NCBI GenBank assembly: GCA_015489295.1
Contig: WGAB01000278.1
Location: 1 to 5,800, forward strand
Direction: 5' to 3'
DNA length: 5,800 nt
DNA from: Caldifarciminota bacterium
GTDB taxonomy: Bacteria; WOR-3; Hydrothermia; WGAB01
In this document: positions 1 through 5,736 of the stretch, one piece after another
Layout: each line of letters begins with the position of its first letter
Position numbering within the stretch: the first letter of the stretch is position 1
The notes under the pieces: model-generated
Database searches by the model: none
The model's input: only the letters and a program-made list of their open reading frames with translations
What the model was told of the DNA's origin: nothing
Translations under genes and position numbers: made by a program

Positions 1-450
1 CAACAGGAGGTCACCCGCACCCTGGACCTGGAGGGCAAACCCCATAACTTGGACATCACGCCGGACGGCACCCGATTGCTCGTCGCCAATCTGCAGAGCA
101 ACGATGTGGCCGTGGTCGATCTCCAGCGCTGGAAAGTGCTCCGACGGATCCCGGTGAGCACAGGGCACCACGGCATCGACATCACGCCGGACGGCGCCTA
201 CGCCCTGGTCACGGGCATCGGCGCCGATACCCTGAACCTCCTGTCCCTGGCCACCCTGGAGCGGATCCGGGCCGTTCCCATCGGCGCTGGGCCCCACGGT
301 GTTCGGACGGACCCCACCGGCCGACGGGCCTATGTGGCCCTGGCACGCCAGAACGAGGTGGTGGAAGTCGCCCTCCCCTCCCTCCGGGTGCGGAAACGGC
401 TACCCGCCGGTCCGGCGCCCTTCTGGATCGCCGTGCCCGGCAACCCATAG
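1..450 (+). CDS. YVTN/YncE-type beta-propeller protein, C-terminal part (5' end outside window)
   Basis: The reading frame is open from the first base, so this is the C-terminal 149 residues of a longer protein. It shows the YVTN/YncE beta-propeller repeat: a Gly-rich turn, Pro-His or His-His, a DITPDG-like turn, then strands resembling 'LLVANLQSNDVAVVDL'. The turn prolines of three successive blades fall at bases 61, 187 and 313, giving an exact 42-residue period. A last partial blade (FWIAVPGN) ends the protein and probably closes the ring. His residues occupy the same blade position at bases 43, 169 and 295. Family members are usually secreted or periplasmic and serve as scaffolds; some bind metals or ligands. 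The signal peptide would lie upstream, out of view. It sits 12 bases before the copper ATPase gene, so the two are probably co-transcribed and a role in envelope metal handling is plausible. Specific function is unknown. The fold is fairly certain, the role is not. Confidence 0.8.
   Translation, partial: QQEVTRTLDLEGKPHNLDITPDGTRLLVANLQSNDVAVVDLQRWKVLRRIPVSTGHHGIDITPDGAYALVTGIGADTLNLLSLATLERIRAVPIGAGPHGVRTDPTGRRAYVALARQNEVVEVALPSLRVRKRLPAGPAPFWIAVPGNP
52..195 (+). repeat. Internal propeller-blade repeat with an exact 18-base duplicated core
   Basis: The 18 bases at 52-69 recur exactly at 178-195, 126 bases (42 codons) apart, both encoding DITPDG. A third, diverged copy with DPTG in the same place lies near 307-321. 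This is the DNA trace of blade duplication inside the beta-propeller gene, not a mobile or regulatory repeat. The identity at the nucleotide level suggests either recent blade duplication or conversion, or simply uniform codon choice. Confidence 0.8.
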
Positions 451-455
451 AGGAG
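450..455 (+). promoter_or_regulatory. Shine-Dalgarno site of the copper ATPase gene
   Basis: GAGGAG begins on the last base of the upstream stop codon. Its AGGAG core ends 7 bases before the ATG at 463. This fixes the start ahead of the His-rich segment rather than at the later in-frame ATG near 562, and shows that this organism uses canonical ribosome binding sites for at least some genes. Confidence 0.8.
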
Positions 456-462
456 CAACGCC

Positions 463-2487
463 ATGCAGCACCAGCACCACCAACACCACCAGCACCATGC
501 CGCCCCTGCGACCACAGGCCACGGGGAGCACCCCAAAGATCACCGTTCGCACCACGCCCGGATGATCGCCGATTTCCGGCGACGGTTCTGGGTGTCCCTC
601 GGGCTCACGCTGCCCATCCTGGTGCTCTCGCCCCTGGTCCAGCGGTTCCTGGGATATTCCCTCGCCTTTCCCGGCGACCGGTGGGTGCTCTGGCTCCTGG
701 CCTCGGCCGTGTTCTTCTACGGCGGCTGGCCCTTTTTAAAGGGGTTCCGCCAGGAACTTCGGCAGCGCCAGCCGGGCATGATGACCCTGATCGCCCTGGC
801 CATCACCGTGGCCTATGCCTACAGCACGGTGGTGGTCTTCGGCCTGGCAGGCAAGGTCTTTTTCTGGGAACTCGCCACCCTGATCGATGTCATGCTCCTC
901 GGGCACTGGATTGAAATGCGGTCCGTGCTCGGCGCCTCCCGCGCCCTTGAGGAACTGGTACGCCTGCTGCCCTCCACAGCCCACCGGCTGCAGCCCGATG
1001 GCACCCTCCGCGAGGTGCCGGTGTCCGAACTCCGGCCCGGCGACCGGGTGCTGGTCCGGCCCGGCGAGAAGGTGCCGGTGGACGGGGTGGTGGTGGACGG
1101 CCGGTCCAGCGTGAACGAGGCCATGCTTACTGGCGAATCCCGGCCGGTGCCCAAGGGGCCGGGCGATCCGGTGATCGGCGGCGCGGTCAACGGCGAAGGC
1201 GCCCTGGTGGTGGAGGTGCAGAAGACCGGCAGGGACACCTACCTGGCCCAGGTGATCGAACTGGTCCGCCGGGCCCAGGAAACCCGTTCGCGAACCCAGG
1301 ATCTGGCGAACCGGGCAGCCTTCTGGCTCACGCTCGTGGCCCTGGGGGCCGGTGCGGCCACCCTGGCCGTGTGGCTCGCCCTGGGCCAGGATTTTGCCTT
1401 TGCCTTAGAACGCACGGTCACCGTGATGGTCATCACCTGTCCCCACGCCCTGGGGCTGGCGGTGCCGCTGGTGGTGGCGGTGTCCACCGCCCTCTCGGCC
1501 CGCAACGGCCTCCTGATCCGCGACCGCTCGGCCTTTGAACGGGCCCGGGACCTGGAGGTGGTGATCTTTGACAAAACCGGCACCCTCACCGAGGGCCGGT
1601 TCGGCGTGAGCGATGTGGTGGCCCTCCAGAAGGATTCGGCCGAAGAGGTGCTTCGCCTGGCGGCCTCCCTGGAATATGCGTCGGAACACCCCATTGCCGA
1701 GGGCATCCGCGCCTCGGCCCGGGAAAAGGGCCTGCAGCTTTTGCCTGTGGAGGCGTTCCGCGCCCTGCCCGGCCGGGGCGTGGAGGGCCGGATCCAGGGC
1801 ACCCTGTACCGCGTGCTCAGCCCCGGTGCCCTCCGGGAACGGAACCTGGAGGTGCGACACCCCGAGGTGCAGCGCCTCATGGATCAGGGGAAAACCGTGG
1901 TGTTCCTGCTGCGGCAGGACACCGTGATCGGCGCCCTGGCCCTGGCCGACCGGATCCGTCCGGAATCCCGTGAGGCCGTGCAGCGGCTCAAGGCCATGGG
2001 CATCCAGGTGATGATGCTCACCGGCGACGCCGAGGCCGTGGCCCGCTGGGTGGCCGGAGAACTCGGCCTGGACGCGTACTTCGCCGAAGTGCTGCCCCAT
2101 GAAAAGGCCCGGGTGGTGCAATCGGTACAGCAGAAGGGACGGGTGGTGGCCATGGTGGGCGACGGCGTGAACGATGCCCCGGCCCTGGTGCAGGCGGATG
2201 TCGGCATTGCCATCGGCGCGGGCACGGACGTGGCCGTCGAGGCCGCCGACATCGTGCTGGTGCGCAACGATCCCCGCGATGTCGTGGCCATCCTGGCCCT
2301 GTCGCGGGCCACCTACCGCAAGATGCAGGAGAACCTGGCCTGGGCCACGGGCTACAACCTGGTGGCCATCCCCCTGGCCGCCGGGGTCCTGTATCCCTTC
2401 GGCATCCTGCTCTCGCCAGCCGTGGGCGCCCTGCTCATGTCGCTTTCGACCGTGATCGTGGCCGTGAACGCCCGCCGCCTGCGGTAG
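463..2487 (+). CDS. copB: CopB-type copper-exporting P1B-3 ATPase
   Basis: Complete 674-residue heavy-metal P-type ATPase of the inner membrane, using ATP to export copper (Cu2+/Cu+; Ag+ in some relatives). Residues 1-31 hold 12 histidines in HH/QHH runs and there is no CxxC HMA domain, as in CopB rather than CopA proteins. Eight membrane segments fit: about 42-62, 74-92, 106-127, 133-151, 287-309, 316-340, 626-645 and 650-668. The actuator loop carries TGES (223-226). The ion-site motif in segment 6 is CPH (326-328), the P1B-3 mark. Segment 7 has N-x5-GYN-x4-P (N624, GYN 630-632, P637) and segment 8 has MSLST-x5-N (659-669), both matching P1B-3 signatures. The catalytic domain has DKTGT (phospho-acceptor D370), SEHP (407-410), TGD (520-522) and GDGVNDAP (566-573). 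All catalytic motifs are intact. It follows the propeller gene by 12 bases, so the two are probably one transcript. No metal-responsive operator is visible; the promoter would lie upstream. Family is certain; the exact metal is inferred from motifs. Confidence 0.96.
   Translation: MQHQHHQHHQHHAAPATTGHGEHPKDHRSHHARMIADFRRRFWVSLGLTLPILVLSPLVQRFLGYSLAFPGDRWVLWLLASAVFFYGGWPFLKGFRQELRQRQPGMMTLIALAITVAYAYSTVVVFGLAGKVFFWELATLIDVMLLGHWIEMRSVLGASRALEELVRLLPSTAHRLQPDGTLREVPVSELRPGDRVLVRPGEKVPVDGVVVDGRSSVNEAMLTGESRPVPKGPGDPVIGGAVNGEGALVVEVQKTGRDTYLAQVIELVRRAQETRSRTQDLANRAAFWLTLVALGAGAATLAVWLALGQDFAFALERTVTVMVITCPHALGLAVPLVVAVSTALSARNGLLIRDRSAFERARDLEVVIFDKTGTLTEGRFGVSDVVALQKDSAEEVLRLAASLEYASEHPIAEGIRASAREKGLQLLPVEAFRALPGRGVEGRIQGTLYRVLSPGALRERNLEVRHPEVQRLMDQGKTVVFLLRQDTVIGALALADRIRPESREAVQRLKAMGIQVMMLTGDAEAVARWVAGELGLDAYFAEVLPHEKARVVQSVQQKGRVVAMVGDGVNDAPALVQADVGIAIGAGTDVAVEAADIVLVRNDPRDVVAILALSRATYRKMQENLAWATGYNLVAIPLAAGVLYPFGILLSPAVGALLMSLSTVIVAVNARRLR
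466..498 (+). repeat. Low-complexity CAC/CAG tract encoding the His/Gln-rich N-terminus of CopB
   Basis: An imperfect tandem of CAC, CAG and CAA codons directly after the start codon encodes alternating His and Gln. Such triplet tracts can change copy number by slippage without breaking frame, so the number of histidines may vary between strains. His-rich N-termini are typical of CopB proteins and are thought to bind metal. Confidence 0.75.
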
Positions 2488-2488
2488 G

Positions 2489-3163
2489 TCAACGCCAGAG
2501 TTCGGGGTCCGCTTCGCGGCGCTGCCGGACCCGCATCCGCGACCGGTGATCGGCCCGGCGGATGGGCTCGGGCAACCGGTATCCCCGGCAGGTGGCCAGC
2601 ACCCAGCGCAGGCTGTCGGCAAGGGTTACCCGGTGGCCGGGCGAAACGAACACGGGGCGGACCCCGGTGCGGGTGCGCACCACCCAGCCCACCTGTTCGC
2701 CCTCCAGGTACAGGGGCGTTGCGCTGCCCGCCTCGGGCGCGGGCTCCTCGTACTCGCCCACCAGCCGGTGCTTGGCCACGCCGATGGTGGATAGATCCGC
2801 CACCACCCCCAGGTGTGCCGCAATGCCCAGCCGCCGGGGATGGGCGATGCCCTGGCCGTCCACCAGCAGCAGGTCGGGCCGCCGCTTCAGGCGTTCCAGG
2901 GCCTGGAGCAGGGCCGGCAGTTCGCGAAAGGAAAGAAAGGTGGGCACGTAGGGAAAGGTCACCGGCGCCTCCACAAAGGCCTCCTCCACGGGTTCCAGCG
3001 AGGGCCAGCGGAGCACCACCACCGAGGCCACGAGGCGCCGCAGGCTCCGGCTGTAGGAGACATCGGCGCCGCCGATGGTTTCAGGCTCATGGGAAAGGGG
3101 TTCCAGGCGAACCCGCCGGGCCAGGGCCTCCTGCTGCCGCTTCAGGGTTTCCAGGTCCCTCAA
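2489..3163 (-). CDS. nfi: Endonuclease V (deoxyinosine 3' endonuclease)
   Basis: Complete 224-residue endonuclease V, a cytoplasmic Mg2+-dependent repair enzyme that nicks one base 3' of deoxyinosine made by adenine deamination. Some relatives also cut inosine in RNA. The family motifs appear in order: GADVSY (metal ligand D34), the PYVP wedge (71-74) leading into FLSFRE (E81), VDGQGIAHPRRLGIAAH (D102, H108), GVAKHRLVG (128-136), SPGHRV (174-179) and YRLPEPIRRAD (195-205). Length and motif spacing match the 223-residue E. coli Nfi, whose first Asp ligand is D35. That supports the TTG start at 3163 despite the rare start codon and absent Shine-Dalgarno site. TTG overlaps the smpB TGA stop as TTGA, so translation is probably coupled to smpB by reinitiation. 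The 3' end stops one base from the convergent copB gene. All expected catalytic residues are present. Whether it acts on DNA only is not decidable from sequence. Confidence 0.95.
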   Translation of the reverse strand: MRDLETLKRQQEALARRVRLEPLSHEPETIGGADVSYSRSLRRLVASVVVLRWPSLEPVEEAFVEAPVTFPYVPTFLSFRELPALLQALERLKRRPDLLLVDGQGIAHPRRLGIAAHLGVVADLSTIGVAKHRLVGEYEEPAPEAGSATPLYLEGEQVGWVVRTRTGVRPVFVSPGHRVTLADSLRWVLATCRGYRLPEPIRRADHRSRMRVRQRREADPELWR

Positions 3164-3615
3164 TACTTCGCCCGCTTCAGGTAACTCTGGATCTCCCGCT
3201 CGATCTCGCGGCGTTTGATGGTCTCCCGCTTTTCGTACTTCCGCTTGCCGCGCACGAGGGCCAGTTCCACCTTGATGAGGCCGCGTTTTTCGTAGATCCG
3301 CAGCGGGATCAGGGTGAGCCCCCGCTCCCGCACCTTGCCGATGAGCCGCTTGATCTCGTGCTTGTGCAGGAGCAGTTTGCGGGGCCGCTCGGGGTCCGGC
3401 ACGAAGGCACCGGCGTGGCTGTACGGGGTGACATGCATGTGGTACAGGTACACCTCGCCGTCCTCAATGTCGGCATAAGCGTCCTGGATGGACACGCGAC
3501 CCTGCTTGATGGACTTCACCTCGCTGCCCAGGAGCACGATGCCGGCCTCAAAGGTCTCAAGGATCTCGTAGTCGTGCCGTGCACGACGGTTCACCACGAT
3601 GTTGCGGACGGGCAT
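3160..3615 (-). CDS. smpB: SmpB, tmRNA-binding protein of trans-translation
   Basis: Complete 151-residue SmpB, the protein partner of tmRNA. It binds the tRNA-like end of tmRNA, delivers it to ribosomes stalled on broken mRNA, and its C-terminal tail probes the empty mRNA channel. Visible family motifs are NRRARHDYEI (9-18), GSEVKSIKQGR (30-40), YHMHVTPY (58-65), RPRKLLLHKHEI (77-88) and KVELALVRGKRKYEKRE (115-131). The basic tail runs to residue 151. Length is normal for the family, with no truncation. The ATG at 3615 lies 3 bases after the stop of the upstream barrel gene and has no good Shine-Dalgarno site, which suggests coupling to that gene. The stop overlaps the nfi start. The tmRNA gene itself (ssrA) is not in this window. 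Expression probably comes from the promoter at 4499-4527, plus possible read-through from further upstream. Confidence 0.97.
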   Translation of the reverse strand: MPVRNIVVNRRARHDYEILETFEAGIVLLGSEVKSIKQGRVSIQDAYADIEDGEVYLYHMHVTPYSHAGAFVPDPERPRKLLLHKHEIKRLIGKVRERGLTLIPLRIYEKRGLIKVELALVRGKRKYEKRETIKRREIEREIQSYLKRAKY

Positions 3616-3618
3616 GGC

Positions 3619-4491
3619 TCAGCGGAACGACAGGCTCAAAAGATGCAGGTCGCCCACTGCCGCCAGCGGGCCGAAGGCGTAGGTGAGCCGGAGGCGCCGC
3701 CAGGTGAGGTCCACCCCCGGCATGAGCCCGATCAGGAAATCGTTGGGGTCCCCCAGTTTCAGGGCGTTCCACTGGGTGGTATAGGCCAGGGCCACCCCGA
3801 GCAGCGGGGTCAGCTGGTACCGCCCGGCCAGGTGGATCCAGGAGCCCACGGGCGAGGCCACGGCCCCGGCCGAGAGGTCCACCGCGGTGCCCGGCGCGTA
3901 CCGGACCACCAGCCGGAACTGGGGCGCCGGATGGAACCGCTGCTGTTCCATCGGCTTGATTTCCACCCCCAGGTTGGCAAGGGCCACGGCCACCTGCAGG
4001 GGTCGGTTCGGTGCCTGCCACCGGAGGCCCACCTGGCCGCCGAGGGCCAGGGAACTCTTGCCGCCGATGCTCTGGGCATAGAGCCCCGCCCCGAAGCCCA
4101 GGGTGAGCGCCGCGCTCAGGGGCCGCTGGAAGGTTTCGCCCAGGTACAGGTGCTGGGTGGAAAAGGTGCCCACCACCCGGCCCGAGGCGTCGGTTTCGTC
4201 CATGGTGCCCGACCACAGGCCCACAAGGTGCACCTGGATGCCGGGCGTGGGGCTCCAGTGGAAGGAGCCCAGGTAGGTGCCCCCGAGCCAGGCCGACGAA
4301 GCGGCCGACCATCGGCCCCTGGGCACTGTCACACCGGGCTGCCACAGGCTTTGCGCAGGATTGGCATCCAGGGGAAGAAACGCCACCGAGGGATCGGCAT
4401 TGATGTTCATGTACTCGTACCCCCAGCCGGCCCAGAGCCGGGGGACCGAAGCGCCGAAAAGCAAACCGAAAATCACGACTTTCCGCATCAT
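3619..4491 (-). CDS. PorQ/PorV-like outer-membrane beta-barrel protein with signal peptide
   Basis: Predicted 290-residue secreted protein. The N-terminus is a classical signal peptide: MMRK, a hydrophobic stretch (VVIFGLLFGASV), then likely cleavage after LWA (residue 21). The mature start, GWGYEYMNINADPSVAFLPL followed by NPAQSLW, resembles the opening of PorQ/PorV-family barrels (a Y-x-F/Y-L-N-L stretch, then an NPA motif). That region looks shortened compared with the usual LGG...NPA spacing. The rest alternates hydrophobic and polar residues with Gly/aromatic turns, for example LGFGAGLYAQSIGG and LGVALAYTTQWNAL, and ends LLSLSFR, consistent with about 12-14 membrane strands. PorV/PorQ proteins are outer-membrane barrels; in Bacteroidota several serve type IX secretion. 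The frame extends upstream to a TTG at 4527, but that TTG is the -35 box of the promoter. The start is therefore placed at ATG 4491 (or ATG 4488 beside it), where transcription should begin. smpB follows 3 bases after the stop. Barrel class is moderately sure, function unknown. Confidence 0.68.
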   Translation of the reverse strand: MMRKVVIFGLLFGASVPRLWAGWGYEYMNINADPSVAFLPLDANPAQSLWQPGVTVPRGRWSAASSAWLGGTYLGSFHWSPTPGIQVHLVGLWSGTMDETDASGRVVGTFSTQHLYLGETFQRPLSAALTLGFGAGLYAQSIGGKSSLALGGQVGLRWQAPNRPLQVAVALANLGVEIKPMEQQRFHPAPQFRLVVRYAPGTAVDLSAGAVASPVGSWIHLAGRYQLTPLLGVALAYTTQWNALKLGDPNDFLIGLMPGVDLTWRRLRLTYAFGPLAAVGDLHLLSLSFR

Positions 4492-4498
4492 AGCGGGC

Positions 4499-4527
4499 AT
4501 TATAGGAGAAATCGCGAAGGGCGTCAA
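4499..4527 (-). promoter_or_regulatory. Sigma70-type promoter for the barrel-smpB-nfi unit, predicted leaderless
   Basis: Reading the minus strand, TTGACG (4527-4522) is followed by a 17-base spacer and a perfect TATAAT (4504-4499). This gives 11 of 12 consensus bases at optimal spacing, in a 39-base AT-richer gap of an otherwise very GC-rich region. The expected transcription start, 6-8 bases after the -10 box, falls at 4493-4491, directly on the ATG at 4491. The mRNA would then begin with AUGAUG and carry no leader, which agrees with the absence of a Shine-Dalgarno site there. The -35 box starts 3 bases after the stop of the upstream gene. Confidence 0.8.
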
Positions 4528-4530
4528 ATC

Positions 4531-5736
4531 TCAGAAGATGGTGGTTTCAGACACATCCAGCAGGTATCCGGAGGCCTCGTAGAGGTCGCCGGTTTCGTCC
4601 CACACCTGAAGTTTGTACCGATAGCGGCCCCGGGGCACCAGCCGGCCGGTCTCGTCACGGCCGTCCCAGGCGATGCGCAGGGGCGGAGTTCCCATTCCTT
4701 TGAGCCGTCGGGTCAGTTCCCCGGACTTCCGGTAGATCTCCAGCACCCAGTGGTCCACCGGTGCCTTGGTTTTCACATGGGGGTAGATGTAGGTGAGGAG
4801 CGCCGGGCTCATGGTGGTAAGGGAAATCTTGTTGGGATCGGCATGGGCCCATACCCGGTAGCCCCCGAACCGCACGGTGGCGCTGATGCGGTGGGAGAAG
4901 GGATACAGCGTGGCGGACTGGTGGGTGTTGGAAAAGGTGTAGTCAATGAGGAACTCCTGGCCGCCCCGCTGGATCTTCACGCCGAAGCCCGCCGAGAGAT
5001 CCATGTAGTCGTAGCCGAACCGGAGCCGGAAGAAGTCCAGGGGTGCGAGTTCCACGCCCAGATGGTAGTGGAGCGAGCGGGCGGTGGACTTCACCAGATC
5101 GCCCAGGAACCGCACCTTGCTGTAGGGTTTGAACTGGAACCCTGCCCGGAACACCCGGGGGAAGGGCTCCCGTTCGTTGGTAAACTTCGGGCTTGGCGGC
5201 ACCACATTCAGGAGGGCCAGGCCCGTCTGGAACACGGGCGACCACCGGGTGAGCACGCCCAGATCCAGGCCGGCCCCGGACCCCACATAGGAGCCGATCT
5301 GGCCGTAGTAGAACTTGCCGTTGAGGCCCACGGACACCCGGTTGGTGACCTTCCGGGAAAAGGAGATCAGGCCACCCAGGAACTGGGGCTGAATCCACTG
5401 GGTGTAGTTGCCGTTTTCGTCGTAGCCCGAAATCCCCTGGGGCTTGAGGACAACCAGGGTGAATCCGAAGCCGGTGCGGCTTCCCGTGGGATACAGGAAG
5501 GACACGCCCCCGTAACTGTGGAGCCAGTTGGGGCTGTTGTAAGAACCCAGAAACTCACCCCGCTGGGCCCAGCATACGGCGGCGGGGTTGTAGTAGATGC
5601 TTTCGGCGGTGCCGTCGGCAGCGGTGTAAGCCCGACCCAGGCCGAAGGTTTGGGCGCCGAAGCCGTAGGTGAAGAGTTCACCCGGGGTTCCGGCGTCCCA
5701 GGCGGAAACCAGGAAGAGTGCCAGCAGCAGGTTCAT
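4531..5736 (-). CDS. PorV-family outer-membrane barrel with C-terminal FlgD-like Ig domain
   Basis: Complete 401-residue predicted outer-membrane protein. Residues 2-12 are hydrophobic and look like a short signal peptide, though without Lys or Arg before the core, so the cleavage site is uncertain. Residues 23-53 carry the PorV/UPF0164-like opening: TYGFGAQTFGLGRAYTAADG, then YYNPAAV. About 60-292 is barrel-like, with alternating strands rich in Tyr, Phe and Gly, ending near SHRISATVRFGG. Residues about 318-397 resemble the FlgD-type Ig fold: IYRKSGEL, then AWDGRDETG (356-364), VPRGRYRYKLQV. PorV-like barrels act in type IX secretion or surface export; FlgD-like Ig domains are found on many exported proteins of FCB bacteria. 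The fusion puts an Ig domain on the barrel itself, perhaps as a docking or periplasmic module (inference). The only in-frame start in the window is ATG 5736, preceded by a GGGGGTGG purine run. It overlaps the stop of the gene upstream as ATGA. Barrel family is likely, function unproven. Confidence 0.77.
   Translation of the reverse strand: MNLLLALFLVSAWDAGTPGELFTYGFGAQTFGLGRAYTAADGTAESIYYNPAAVCWAQRGEFLGSYNSPNWLHSYGGVSFLYPTGSRTGFGFTLVVLKPQGISGYDENGNYTQWIQPQFLGGLISFSRKVTNRVSVGLNGKFYYGQIGSYVGSGAGLDLGVLTRWSPVFQTGLALLNVVPPSPKFTNEREPFPRVFRAGFQFKPYSKVRFLGDLVKSTARSLHYHLGVELAPLDFFRLRFGYDYMDLSAGFGVKIQRGGQEFLIDYTFSNTHQSATLYPFSHRISATVRFGGYRVWAHADPNKISLTTMSPALLTYIYPHVKTKAPVDHWVLEIYRKSGELTRRLKGMGTPPLRIAWDGRDETGRLVPRGRYRYKLQVWDETGDLYEASGYLLDVSETTIF

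Noticed and set aside
2505..2532. Stem-loop as an intrinsic terminator for copB
   Set aside because: The 7-base stem has a 14-base loop, no following T-tract in the copB direction, and lies within nfi coding sequence.
1405..2622. A 405-codon minus-strand reading frame opposite copB
   Set aside because: It is the mirrored codon frame of copB and ends exactly at the TTA codon 1405-1407. The His/Gly-rich composition is typical of an antisense shadow, and copB is unmistakably the real gene.
3160..3163. Possible tmRNA gene (ssrA) beside smpB
   Set aside because: The flanks of smpB are coding on both sides with overlaps or a 3-base gap, leaving no room for a tmRNA, and no tRNA-like ends are visible elsewhere in the window.
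3571..3587. Perfect 7-base inverted repeat with a 3-base loop near the start of smpB
   Set aside because: It lies in the codons for the conserved RRARHD motif, so the repeat is readily explained by protein constraint and GC-rich codon choice. There is no T-run or other sign of a terminator or operator.
4492..4527. Upstream TTG start at 4527 for the smaller barrel gene, adding 12 residues
   Set aside because: That TTG is part of the -35 box, and the added residues precede a normal signal peptide. The likely transcript begins after this codon, so it could not be used.
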